From Hydractinia symbiolongicarpus (taxonomy: Eukaryota > Cnidaria > Hydrozoa > Anthoathecata > Hydractiniidae), in NCBI RefSeq assembly GCF_029227915.1, contig NC_079887.1:27589650-27653649 (forward strand): DNA of 64,000 nt, given 5' to 3'. Every line of letters begins with the position of its first letter. Positions within the stretch are counted from its first letter, which is position 1. The translations under genes were made by a program, and so were the position numbers. Positions 23,266 to 36,900 of the stretch are shown here, piece after piece. The notes under the pieces were generated by a model, which was given only the letters and a program-made list of their open reading frames with translations, had not been told where the DNA came from and made no database searches.

Positions 23266-26200
23266 ATAAACGCATGAGACTTGTAGTTTTCAAAAATATT
23301 TTTATATTTGATGAGACGCTGAATAAAAGGAGTTTAATCGCCGGCAAACGAAAACCTGCAATTTCCCTAAATCCCGGACTCGGCCCGTATAGTCAAAAGT
23401 ATACAAAGAAAGTACCCAGGGAGTAAACTCATTTCCAGAACGATTTTTTAAATTATTTTTTCACCACTAAAACGCATGAGACTTTTAGTTTTCAAAAATG
23501 TTTTCATTTTTGATGAGACGCTTAATGAAAGAGGTTTAATCGCCGGCAAACGAAATCCCGCGTTTTCCCGTAAATCCGGGGCTTAGCCCGTATAGTCGAA
23601 TGTATACAAAGAAAGTATCCAGGGAGTAAACTCATTTCCCGACCGATTTTTTAAATTATTTTTTCATCACTAAAACACATGAGACTTGTACTTTTTAAAA
23701 ATGTTTTTATTATTGATGAGACGCTTAATAAAAGAGGTTTAATCGCCGGAAAACGAAAACCCGCGATTTCCCGTAAATCCCGGGCTTGGCCCGTATAGTC
23801 GAATGTATACAAAGAAAGTACCCTGTGAGTAAACCCATTTCCAGAACGATTTTTTAAATTATTTTTTCACCACTAAACGCATGAGACTTGTAGTTTTCAA
23901 AAATATTTTCATATTTGATGAGACGCTGAATAAAAGGAGTTCAATCGCCGGCAAACGAAAACCTGCGATTTCCCTAAATCCCGGACTCGGCCCGTATAGT
24001 CAAAAGTATACAAAGAAAGTACCCAGGGAGTAAACCCATTTCCAGAAGGATTTTTTAAATTATTTTTTCACCACTAAAACGCATAAGACTTGTAGTTTTT
24101 AAAAATGTTTTCATTTTTGATGCGACGCTGAATAAAAGAAGTTTAATCGCCGGCAAACGAAAACCCGCGATTTCCCGTTAATCCCGGGCTTGGCCCGTAT
24201 AGTCAAAAGTATACAAAGAAAGTACCCAGGGAATAAACTCATTTCCCGAACGATTTTTTATATTATTTTTTTACCACTAAACGCATGAGACTTGTAGTTT
24301 TCAAAAATATTTTCATATTTGATATGACGCTGAATAAAAGAAATTTAATCGTCGGCAAACGAAAATCCGCGATTTCCCGTAAATCCCGGACTCGGCCCGT
24401 ATATTCGAATGTATACAAAGAAAGTATCCAGGGAGTAAACTCATTTCCCAAACGATTTTTCAAATTTTTTTTTCACCACTAAAACACATGAGACTTGTAG
24501 TTTTCAAAAATGTTTTCATTTTTGATGAGACGCTTAATGAAAGAGGTTTAATCGCCGGAAACCGAAAACCCGCGATTTCCCGTAAATCCCGGGCTTGGCC
24601 CGTATAGTCGAATGTATACAAAGAAAGTACCCTGTGAGTAAACTCATTTCCAGAACGATTTTTTAAATTATTTTTTCACCACTAAACGCATGAGACTTGT
24701 AGTTTTCAAAAATATTTTCATATTTGATGAGACGCTGAATAAAAGAAGTTTAATCGCCGGCAAACGAAAACCCGCGATTTCCCGTAAATCCCGGGCTTGG
24801 CCCGTATAGTCAAAAGTATACAAAGAAAGTACCCAGGGAGTAAACTCATTTCCCGAACGAAATTTTAAATTAATTTTTCACCACTAAAACGCATGAGACT
24901 TGTAGTTTTTAAAAATGTTTTCATTTTTCATGAGACGCTGAATAAAAGCAGTTTAATCGCCGGCAAACGAAAACCCGCGATTTCCCGTAAATCCCGGGCT
25001 TGGCCCGTATAGTCGAATGTATACAAAGAAAGTACCCTGTGAGTAAACTCATTTCCAGAACGATTTTTTAAATTATTTTTTCACCACTAAACGCATGAGA
25101 CTTGTAGTTTTCAAAAATATTTTCATATTTGATGAAACGCTGAATAAAAGAAGTTTAATCGCCGGCAAACGAAAACCCGCGATTTCCCGTAAATCCCGGG
25201 CTTGGCCCGTATAGTCAAAAGTATACAAAGAAAGTACCCAGGGAGTAAACTCATTTCCCGAACGAAATTTTAAATTACTTTTTCACCACTAAAACGCATG
25301 AGACTTGTAGTTTTTAAAAATGTTTTCATTTTTCATGAGACGCTGAATAAAAGCAGTTTAATCGCCGGCAAACGAAAATCCGCGATTTCCCGTAAATCCC
25401 GGACTCGGCCCGTATATTCGAATGTATACAAAGAAAGTATCCAGGGAGTAAACTCATTTCCCAAACGATTTTTCAAATTTTTTTTTCACCACTAAAACAC
25501 ATGAGACTTGTAGTTTTCAAAAATGTTTTCATTTTTGATGAGACGCTTAATGAAAGAGGTTTAATCGCCGGAAACCGAAAACCCGCGATTTCCCGTAAAT
25601 CCCGGGCTTGGCCCGTATAGTCGAATGTATACAAAGAAAGTACCCTGTGAGTAAACTCATTTCCAGAACGATTTTTTAAATTATTTTTTCACCACTAAAC
25701 GCATGAGACTTGTAGTTTTCAAAAATATTTTCATATTTGATGAGACGCTGAATAAAAGAAGTTTAATCGCCGGCAAACGAAAAACCGCGATTTCCCGTAA
25801 ATCCCGGGCTTGGCCCGTATAGTCAAAAGTATACAAAGAAAGTACCCAGGGAGTAAACTCATTTCCCGAACGAAATTTTAAATTAATTTTTCACCACTAA
25901 AACGCATGAGACTTGTAGTTTTTAAAAATGTTTTCATTTTTCATGAGACGCTGAATAAAAGCAGTTTAATCGCCGGCAAACGAAAACCCGCGATTTCCCG
26001 TAAATCCCGGGCTTGGCACGTATAGTCGAATGTATACAAAGAAAGTACCTTGTGAGTAAACTCATTTCCAGAGCGATTTTTTAAATTATTTTTTCACCAC
26101 TAAAACGCATGAGACTTGTAGTTTTCAAGAATGTTTTCATTTTTAATGAGACGCTGAATAAAAGCAGTTTAATCACCGGCAAACGAAAACCCGCGATTTC

Positions 26201-27373
26201 CCGTAAATCCCGGGCTTGGCACGTATAGTCGAATGTATACAAAGAAAGTACCCTGTGAGTAAACTCATTTCCAGAACGATTTTTTAAGTTATTTTTTCAC
26301 CACTAAAACGCATAAGACTTGTAGTTTTTAAAAATGTTTTCATTTTTGATGAGACGCTGAATAAAAGAAGTTTAATCGTCGGCAAACGAAAACCCGCGAT
26401 TTCCCGTAAATCCCGGCTTGGCCCGTATAGTCAAAAGTATACAAAGAAAGTACCCTGTGAGTAAACTCATTTCCAAAACGATTTTTTAAATTACTTTTTC
26501 ACCACTAATACGCATGAGACTTGTAGTTTTTAAAAATGTTTTCATTTTTCATGAGACGCTGAATAAAAGCAGTTTAATCGCCGGCAAACGAAAACCCGCG
26601 ATTTCCCGTAAATCCCGGGCTTGGCACGTATAGTCGAATGTATACAAAGAAAGTACCCTGTGAGTAAACTCATTTCCAGAACGATTTTTTAAATTATTTT
26701 TTCACCACTAACACGCATGAGACTTGTAGTTTTCAAAAATATTTTCATATTTGATGAGACGCTGAATAAAAGAAGTTTAATTGCCGGCAAACGAAAACCC
26801 GCGATTTCCCGTAAATCCCGGGCTTGGCCCGTATAGTCAAAAGTATACAAAGAAAGTACCTGGGGAGTAAACTCATTTCCCGAACGAAATTTTAAATTAC
26901 TTTTTCACCACTAATACGCATGAGACTTGTAGTTTTTAAAAATGTTTTCATTTTTCATGAGTCGCTGAATAAAAGCAGTTTAATCGCCGGCAAACGAAAA
27001 CCCGCGATTTCCCGTAAATCCCGGGCTTGGCACGTATAGTCGAATGTATACAAAGAAAGTACCCTGTGAGTAAACTCATTTCCAGAACGATTTTTTAAAT
27101 TATTTTTTCACCACTAACACGCATGAGACTTGTAGTTTTCAAGAATGTTTTCATTTTTAATGAGACGTTGAATAAAAGCAGTTTAATTGCCGGCAAACGA
27201 AATCCCGCGTTTTCCCGTAAATCCGGGGCTTGGCCCGTATAGTCGAATGTATACAAAGAAAGTATCCAGGGAGTAAACTCATTTCCCGAACGATTTTTTA
27301 AATTTTTTTTTCACCACTAAAACACATGAGACTTGTACTTTTCAAAAATGTTTTTATTTTTGATGAGACGCTT
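23121..27373 (+). repeat. 21-mer HOR, copy 3 (4,253 bp)
   Basis: Same monomer order as copy 1, without the 11-monomer gain. The diagnostic TATTTGATATGACGCTG stretch starts near 24263 and ACCTTGTGAG is at 26047, 6,483 bp after the first occurrence in copy 2. By eye it is nearly identical to copies 1 and 2. Confidence 0.85.
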
Positions 27374-30300
27374 AATGAAAGAGGTTTAATCGCCGGAAAA
27401 CGAAAACCCGCGATTTCCCGTAAATCCCGGGCTTGGCCCGTATAGTCGAATGTATACAAAGAAAGTACCCTGTGAGTAAACTCATTTCCAGAACGATTTT
27501 TTAAATTATTTTTTCACCATAAACGCATGAGACTTGTAGTTTTCAAAAATATTTTTATATTTGATGAGACGCTGAATAAAAGGAGTTTAATCGCCGGCAA
27601 ACGAAAACCTGCAATTTCCCTAAATCCCGGACTCGGCCCGTATAGTCAAAAGTATACAAAGAAAGTACCCAGGGAGTAAACTCATTTCCAGAACGATTTT
27701 TTAAATTATTTTTTCACCACTAAAACGCATGAGACTTTTAGTTTTCAAAAATGTTTTCATTTTTGATGAGACGCTTAATGAAAGAGGTTTAATCGCCGGC
27801 AAACGAAATCCCGCGTTTTCCCGTAAATCCGGGGCTTAGCCCGTATAGTCGAATGTATACAAAGAAAGTATCCAGGGAGTAAACTCATTTCCCGACCGAT
27901 TTTTTAAATTATTTTTTCATCACTAAAACACATGAGACTTGTACTTTTTAAAAATGTTTTTATTATTGATGAGACGCTTAATAAAAGAGGTTTAATCGCC
28001 GGAAAACGAAAACCCGCGATTTCCCGTAAATCCCGGGCTTGGCCCGTATAGTCGAATGTATACAAAGAAAGTACCCTGTGAGTAAACCCATTTCCAGAAC
28101 GATTTTTTAAATTATTTTTTCACCACTAAACGCATGAGACTTGTAGTTTTCAAAAATATTTTCATATTTGATGAGACGCTGAATAAAAGGAGTTCAATCG
28201 CCGGCAAACGAAAACCTGCGATTTCCCTAAATCCCGGACTCGGCCCGTATAGTCAAAAGTATACAAAGAAAGTACCCAGGGAGTAAACCCATTTCCAGAA
28301 GGATTTTTTAAATTATTTTTTCACCACTAAAACGCATAAGACTTGTAGTTTTTAAAAATGTTTTCATTTTTGATGCGACGCTGAATAAAAGAAGTTTAAT
28401 CGCCGGCAAACGAAAACCCGCGATTTCCCGTTAATCCCGGGCTTGGCCCGTATAGTCAAAAGTATACAAAGAAAGTACCCAGGGAATAAACTCATTTCCC
28501 GAACGATTTTTTATATTATTTTTTTACCACTAAACGCATGAGACTTGTAGTTTTCAAAAATATTTTCATATTTGATATGACGCTGAATAAAAGAAATTTA
28601 ATCGTCGGCAAACGAAAATCCGCGATTTCCCGTAAATCCCGGACTCGGCCCGTATATTCGAATGTATACAAAGAAAGTATCCAGGGAGTAAACTCATTTC
28701 CCAAACGATTTTTCAAATTTTTTTTTCACCACTAAAACACATGAGACTTGTAGTTTTCAAAAATGTTTTCATTTTTGATGAGACGCTTAATGAAAGAGGT
28801 TTAATCGCCGGAAACCGAAAACCCGCGATTTCCCGTAAATCCCGGGCTTGGCCCGTATAGTCGAATGTATACAAAGAAAGTACCCTGTGAGTAAACTCAT
28901 TTCCAGAACGATTTTTTAAATTATTTTTTCACCACTAAACGCATGAGACTTGTAGTTTTCAAAAATATTTTCATATTTGATGAGACGCTGAATAAAAGAA
29001 GTTTAATCGCCGGCAAACGAAAACCCGCGATTTCCCGTAAATCCCGGGCTTGGCCCGTATAGTCAAAAGTATACAAAGAAAGTACCCAGGGAGTAAACTC
29101 ATTTCCCGAACGAAATTTTAAATTAATTTTTCACCACTAAAACGCATGAGACTTGTAGTTTTTAAAAATGTTTTCATTTTTCATGAGACGCTGAATAAAA
29201 GCAGTTTAATCGCCGGCAAACGAAAACCCGCGATTTCCCATAAATCCCGGGCTTGGCCCGTATAGTCGAATGTATACAAAGAAAGTACCCTGTGAGTAAA
29301 CTCATTTCCAGAACGATTTTTTAAATTATTTTTTCACCACTAAACGCATGAGACTTGTAGTTTTCAAAAATATTTTCATATTTGATGAAACGCTGAATAA
29401 AAGAAGTTTAATCGCCGGCAAACGAAAACCCGCGATTTCCCGTAAATCCCGGGCTTGGCCCGTATAGTCAAAAGTATACAAAGAAAGTACCCAGGGAGTA
29501 AACTCATTTCCCGAACGAAATTTTGAATTACTTTTTCACCACTAAAACGCATGAGACTTGTAGTTTTTAAAAATGTTTTCATTTTTCATGAGACGCTGAT
29601 AAAAGCAGTTTAATCGCCGGCAAACGAAAATCCGCGATTTCCCGTAAATCCCGGACTCGGCCCGTATATTCGAATGTATACAAAGAAAGTATCCAGGGAG
29701 TAAACTCATTTCCCAAACGATTTTTCAAATTTTTTTTTCACCACTAAAACACATGAGACTTGTAGTTTTCAAAAATGTTTTCATTTTTGATGAGACGCTT
29801 AATGAAAGAGGTTTAATCGCCGGAAACCGAAAACCCGCGATTTCCCGTAAATCCCGGGCTTGGCCCGTATAGTCGAATGTATACAAAGAAAGTACCCTGT
29901 GAGTAAACTCATTTCCAGAACGATTTTTTAAATTATTTTTTCACCACTAAACGCATGAGACTTGTAGTTTTCAAAAATATTTTCATATTTGATGAGACGC
30001 TGAATAAAAGAAGTTTAATCGCCGGCAAACGAAAACCCGCGATTTCCCGTAAATCCCGGGCTTGGCCCGTATAGTCAAAAGTATACAAAGAAAGTACCCA
30101 GGGAGTAAACTCATTTCCCGAACGAAATTTTAAATTAATTTTTCACCACTAAAACGCATGAGACTTGTAGTTTTTAAAAATGTTTTCATTTTTCATGAGA
30201 CGCTGAATAAAAGCAGTTTAATCGCCGGCAAACGAAAACCCGCGATTTCCCGTAAATCCCGGGCTTGGCACGTATAGTCGAATGTATACAAAGAAAGTAC

Positions 30301-30706
30301 CTTGTGAGTAAACTCATTTCCAGAGCGATTTTTTAAATTATTTTTTCACCACTAAAACGCATGAGACTTGTAGTTTTCAAGAATGTTTTCATTTTTAATG
30401 AGACGCTGAATAAAAGCAGTTTAATCACCGGCAAACGAAAACCCGCGATTTCCCGTAAATCCCGGGCTTGGCACGTATAGTCGAATGTATACAAAGAAAG
30501 TACCCTGTGAGTAAACTCATTTCCAGAACGATTTTTTAAGTTATTTTTTCACCACTAAAACGCATAAGACTTGTAGTTTTTAAAAATGTTTTCATTTTTG
30601 ATGAGACGCTGAATAAAAGAAGTTTAATCGTCGGCAAACGAAAACCCGCGATTTCCCGTAAATCCCGGCTTGGCCCGTATAGTCAAAAGTATACAAAGAA
30701 AGTACC
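27374..30706 (+). repeat. 21-mer HOR, copy 4, partial (~3,333 bp)
   Basis: The diagnostic stretch starts near 28516. ACCTTGTGAG is at 30299, one base closer than expected because of a 1-bp deletion near 29600 (GACGCTGATAAAAG for GACGCTGAATAAAAG). It also has private substitutions TTTCCCATAAATCC near 29236 and TTTTGAATTAC near 29522. Homology stops at about 30707, where the copy reads GTACCCAGGGAG and copies 1-3 read GTACCCTGTGAG. Confidence 0.8.
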
Positions 30707-33700
30707 CAGGGAGTAAACTCATTTCCCAAACGATTTTTTAAATTATTATTTCACCACTAAAACGCATGAGACTTTTAGTTTTCAAAAATGTTTTAATTTT
30801 TGATGAAACGCTGAATAAAAGAAGTTTAATCGCCGGCAAACGAAAACCCGCGATTTCCCGTAAATCCCGGGCTTGGCCCGTATAGTCGAATGTATACAAA
30901 GAAAGTACCCTGTGAGTAAACTCATTTCCAGAACGATTTTTTAAATTATTTTTTCACCACTAAACGCATGAGACTTGTAGTTTTCAAAAATATTTTCATA
31001 TTTGATGAAACGCTGAATAAAAGAAGTTTAATCGCCGGCAAACGAAAACCCGCGATTTCCCGTAAATCCCGGGCTTGGCCCGTATAGTCAAAAGTATACA
31101 AAGAAAGTACCCAGGGAGTAAACTCATTTCCCGAACGAAATTTTAAATTACTTTTTCACCACTAAAACGCATGAGACTTGTAGTTTTTAAAAATGTTTTC
31201 ATTTTTCATGAGACGCTGAATAAAAGCAGTTTAATCGCCGGCAAACGAAAACCCGCGATTTCCCGTAAATCCCGGGCTTGGCACGTATAGTCGAATGTAT
31301 ACAAAGAAAGTACCCTTTGAGTAAACTCATTTCCAGAACGATTTTTTAAATTATTTTTTCACCACTAAAACGCATAACACTTGTAGTTTTTAAAAATGTT
31401 TTCATTTTGGATGAGACGCTGAATAAAAGAAGTTTAATCGCCGGCAAACGAAAACCCGCGATTTCCCGTAAATCCCGGCTTGGCCCGTATAGTCAAAAGT
31501 ATACAAAGAAAGTACCCAGGGAGTAAACTCATTTCCCAAACGATTTTTTAAATTATTATTTCACCACTAAAACGCATGAGACTTGTAGTTTTCAAAAATG
31601 TTTTAATTTTTGATGAAACGCTGAATAAAAGAAGTTTAATCGCCGGCAAACGAAAACCCGCGATTTCCCGTAAATCCCGGGCTTGGCCCGTATAGTCAAA
31701 AGTATACAAAGAAAGTACCCAGGGAGTAAACTTATTTCCCGAACGATTTTTTAAATTACTTTTTCACCACTAAAAGGCATGAGACTTGTAGTTTTTAAAA
31801 ATGTTTTCATTTTTGATGAGACGCTGAATAAATGAAGTTTAATCGCCAGCAAACGAAAACCTGCGATTTCCCGTAAATCCTGCACTCGGCCCGTATAGTC
31901 AAAAGTATACAAAGAAAGTACCCAGGGAGTAAACTCATTTCTTAAACGATTTTTTAAATTATTATTTCACCACTAAAACGCATGAGACTTGTAGTTTTCA
32001 AGAATGTTTTCATTTTTAATGAGACGCTGAATAAAAGCAGTTTAATCGCCGGCAAACGAAAACCCGCGATTTTCCGTAAATCCCGGGCTTGGCACGTATA
32101 GTCGAATGTATACAAAGAAAGTACCCTGTGAGTAAACTCATTTCCAGAACGATTTTTTAAATTATTTTTTCACCACTATAACGCATAAGACTTGTAGTTT
32201 TTAAAAATGTTTTCATTTTTGATGAGACGCTGAATAAAAGAAGTTTAATCGCCGGCAAACGAAAACCCGCGATTTCCCGTAAATCCCGGCTTGGCCCGTA
32301 TAGTCAAAAGTATACAAAGAAAGTACCCAGGGAGTAAACTCATTTCCCGAACGATTTTTTAAATTATTTTTTCACCACTAAAACGCATGAGACTTGTAGT
32401 TTTCAAAAATATTTTCATATTTGATGAAACGCTGAATAAAAGAAGTTTAATCGCCGGCAAACGAAAACCCGCGATTTCCCGTAAATCCCGGGCTTGGCCC
32501 GTATAGTCAAAAGTATACAAAGAAAGTACCCAGGGAGTAAACTCATTTCCCGAACGAAATTTTAAATTACTTTTTCACCACTAAAACGCATGAGACTTGT
32601 AGTTTTTAAAAATGTTTTCATTTTTCATGAGACGCTGAATAAAAGCAGTTTAATCGCCGGCAAACGAAAACCCGCGATTTCCCGTAAATCCCGGGCTTGG
32701 CACGTATAGTCGAATGTATACAAAGAAAGTACCCTTTGAGTAAACTCATTTCCAGAACGATTTTTTAAATTATTTTTTCACCACTAAAACGCATAACACT
32801 TGTAGTTTTTAAAAATGTTTTCAATTTGGATGAGACGCTGAATAAAAGAAGTTTAATCGCCGGCAAACGAAAACCCGCGATTTCCCGTAAATCCCGGCTT
32901 GGCCCGTATAGTCAAAAGTATACAAAGAAAGTACCCAGGGAGTAAACTCATTTCCCAAACGATTTTTTAAATTATTATTTCACCACTAAAACGCATGAGA
33001 CTTGTAGTTTTCAAAAATGTTTTAATTTTTGATGAAACGCTGAATAAAAGAAGTTTAATCGCCGGCAAACGAAAACCCGCGATTTCCCGTAAATCCCGGG
33101 CTTGGCCCGTATAGTCAAAAGTATACAAAGAAAGTACCCAGGGAGTAAACTTATTTCCCGAACGATTTTTTAAATTACTTTTTCACCACTAAAAGGCATG
33201 AGACTTGTAGTTTTTAAAAATGTTTTCATTTTTGATGAGACGCTGAATAAATGAAGTTTAATCGCCAGCAAACGAAAACCTGCGATTTCCCGTAAATCCT
33301 GCACTCGGCCCGTATAGTCAAAAGTATACAAAGAAAGTACCCAGGGAGTAAACTCATTTCTTAAACGATTTTTTAAATTATTATTTCACCACTAAAACGC
33401 ATGAGACTTGTAGTTTTCAAGAATGTTTTCATTTTTAATGAGACGCTGAATAAAAGCAGTTTAATCGCCGGCAAACGAAAACCCGCGATTTTCCGTAAAT
33501 CCCGGGCTTGGCACGTATAGTCGAATGTATACAAAGAAAGTACCCTGTGAGTAAACTCATTTCCAGAACGATTTTTTAAATTATTTTTTCACCACTATAA
33601 CGCATAAGACTTGTAGTTTTTAAAAATGTTTTCATTTTTGATGAGACGCTGAATAAAAGAAGTTTAATCGCCGGCAAACGAAAACCCGCGATTTCCCGTA

Positions 33701-36700
33701 AATCCCGGCTTGGCCCGTATAGTCAAAAGTATACAAAGAAAGTACCCAGGGAGTAAACTCATTTCCCGAACGATTTTTTAAATTATTTTTTCACCACTAA
33801 AACGCATGAGACTTGTAGTTTTTAAAAATGTTTTCATTTTTGATGAGACGCTGAATAAAAGAAGTTTAATCGCCGGTAAACGAAAATCAGCGATTTCCCG
33901 TAAATCTCGGGCTTGGCCCGTATAGTCAAAAGTATACAAAGAAAGTACCCAGGGAGTAAACTCATTTCCCGAACGATTTTTTAAATTACTTTTTCACCAC
34001 TAAAACGCATGAGACTTGTAGTTTTTAAAAATGGTTCCATTTTTGATGAGACGCTGAATAAATGAAGTTTAATCGCCGGCAAACGAAAACCTGCGATTTC
34101 CCGTAAATCCTGGACTCGGCCCGTATAGTCAAAAGTATACAAAGAAAGTACCCAGGGAGAAAACTCATTTCCCAAACGACTTTTTAAATTATTGTTTCAC
34201 CACTAAAACGCATGAGACTTGTAGTTTTCAAGAATGTTTTCATTTTTAATGAGACGCTGAATAAAAGCAGTTTAATCGCCGGCAAACGAAAACCCGCGAT
34301 TTCCCGTAAATCCCGGGCTTGGCACGTATAGTCGAATGTATACAAAGAAAGTACCCGGTGAGTAAACGCATTTCCAGAACGATTTTTTAAATTATTTTTT
34401 CACCACTAAAACGCATAAGACTTGTAGTTTTTAAAAATGTTTTCATTTTTGATGAGACGCTGAATAAAAGAAGTTTAATCGCCGGCAAACGAAATCCCGC
34501 GTTTTCCCGTAAATCCGGGGCTTGGCCCGTATAGTCGAATGTATACAAAGAAAGTACCCAGGGAGTAAACTCATTTCCCGAATGATTTTTTAAATTTTTT
34601 TTTCGCCACTAAAACGCATGAGACTTGTAGTTTTCAAAAATGTTTTCATTTTTGATGAGACGCTTAATGAAAGAGGTTTAATTGCCGGAAAACGAAAACC
34701 CGCGATTTCCCGTAAATCCCGGGCTTGGCCCGTATAGTCGAATGTATACAAAGAAAGTACCCTGTGAGTAAACTCATTTCCAGAACGATTTTTTAAATTA
34801 TTTTTTCACCACTAAACGCATGAGACTTGTAGTTTTCAAAAGTAATTTCATATTTGATGAGACGCTGAATAAAAGAAGTTTAATCGCCGGCAAACGAAAA
34901 CCCGCGATTTCCCGTAAATCCCGGGCTTGGCCCGTATAGTCAAAAGTATACAAAGAAAGTACCCGGGGAGTAAACTCATTTCCCGAACGAAATTTTAAAT
35001 TACTTTTTCACAACTAAAACGCATGAGACTTGTAGTTTTTAAAAATGTTTTCATTTTTCATGAGACGTTGAATAAAAGCAGTTTAATCGCCGGCAAACGA
35101 AAACCCGCGATTTCCCGTAAATCCCGGGCTTGGCACGTATAGTCGAATGTATACAAAGAAAGTACCCTGTGAGTAAACTCATTTCCAGAACGATTTTTTA
35201 AATTATTTTTTCACCACTAAAACGCATAAGACTTGTAGTTTTTAAAAATGTTTTCATTTTTGATGAGACGCTGAATAAAAGAAGTTTAATCGCCGGCAAA
35301 CGAAAATCTGCGATTTCCGTAAATCCCGGACTCGGCCCGTATAGTCGAAAGTATACAAAGAAAGTACCCAGGGAGTAAACTCATTTCCCGAACGATTTTT
35401 TAAATTATTTTTTCACCACTAAAACGCATGAGACTTGTAGTTTTTAAAAATGTTTTCATTTTTGATGAGACGCTTAATGAAAGAGGTTTAATCGCCGGCA
35501 AACGAAATCCCGCATTTTCCCGTAAATCCGGGGCTTGGCCCGTATAGTCGAATGTATACAAAGAAAGTATCTAGGGAGTAAACTCATTTCCCGAACGATT
35601 TTTTAAATTTTTTTTTCACCACTAAAACACATGAGACTTGTACTTTTCAAAAATGTTTTCATTTTTGATGAGACGCTTAATGAAAGAGGTTTAATCGCCG
35701 GAAAACGAAAACCCGCGATTTCCCGTAAATCTCGGGCTTGGCCCGTATAGTCGAATGTATACAAAGAAAGTACCCTGTGAGTAAACTCATTTCCAGAACG
35801 ATTTTTTAAATTATTTTTTCACCACTAAACGCATGAGACTTGTAGTTTTCAAAAATATTTTCATATTTGATGAGACGCTGAATAAAAGAAGTTTAATCGC
35901 CGGCAAACGAAAACCCGCGATTTCCCGTAAATCCCGGGATTGGCCCGTATAGTCAAAAGTATACAAAGAAAGTACCCGGGGAGTAAATTCATTTCCCGAA
36001 CGAAATTTTAAATTACTTTTTCACCACTTATACGCATGAGACTTGTAGTTTTTAAAAATGTTTTCATTTTTCATGAGACGCTGAATAAAAGCAGTTTAAT
36101 CGCCGGCAAACGAAAACCCGCGATTTCCCGTAAATCCCGGGCTTGGCACGTATAGTCGAATGTATACAAAGAAAGTACCCTGTGAGTAAACTCATTTCCA
36201 GAACGATTTTTTAAATTATTTTTTCACCACTAACACGCATGAGACTTGTAGTTTTCAAGAATGTTTTCATTTTTAATGAGACGTTGAATAAAAGGAGTTT
36301 AATCGCCGGCAAACGAAATCCCGCGTTTTCCCGTAAATCCGGGGCTTGGTCCGCATAGTCGAATGTATACAAAGAAAGTATCCAGGGAATAAACTCATTT
36401 CCCGAACAATTTTTTAAATTTTTTTTTCACCACTAAAACACATGAGACTTGTACTTTTCAAAAATGTTTTTATTTTTGATGAGACGCTTAATGAAAGAGG
36501 TTTAATCGCCGGAAAACGAAAACCCGCGATTTCCCGTAAATCCCGGGCTTGGCCCGTATAGTCGAATGTATACAAAGAAAGTACCCTGTGAGTAAACTCA
36601 TTTCCAGAACGATTTTTTAAATTATTTTTTCACCACTAAACGCATGAGACTTGTAGTTTTCAAAAATATTTTCATATTTGATGAGACGCTGAATAAAAGA

Positions 36701-36900
36701 AGTTTAATCGCCGGCAAACGAAAACCTGCAATTTCCCTAAATCCCGGACTCGGCCCGTATAGTCAAAAGTATACAAAGAAAGTACCCAGGGAGTAAACTC
36801 ATTTCCAGAACGATTTTTTAAATTATTTTTTCACCACTAAAACGCATGAGACTTTTAGTTTTCAAAAATGTTTTCATTTTTGATGAGACGCTTAATGAAA
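30010..36900 (+). repeat. Large HOR, copy 1 (34 monomers, 6,891 bp)
   Basis: ACCTTGTGAG at 30299 recurs at 37190, and CGATTTCCCG at 30040 recurs at 36931, giving 6,891 bp. Downstream of the internal duplications the offset between copies is 6,283 bp (the GGTTCCATTTTTGATG monomer at 33981-34175 against 40264-40458). This difference of 608 bp (three monomers) is explained by a 7-mer duplication in this copy and a 4-mer duplication in the next. Confidence 0.75.
30971..33820 (+). repeat. 7-mer HOR, 1,419 bp, two tandem copies
   Basis: AGACTTGTAGTTTTCAAAAATATT with GATGAAACG starts at 30971 and 32390. ACCCTTTGAG is near 31312 and 32731, AAAAGGCATGAG near 31772 and 33191. The copies are close to identical; one difference is TTTTCATTTTGG near 31402 against TTTTCAATTTGG near 32820. 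The repeat ends near 33820. Confidence 0.85.
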
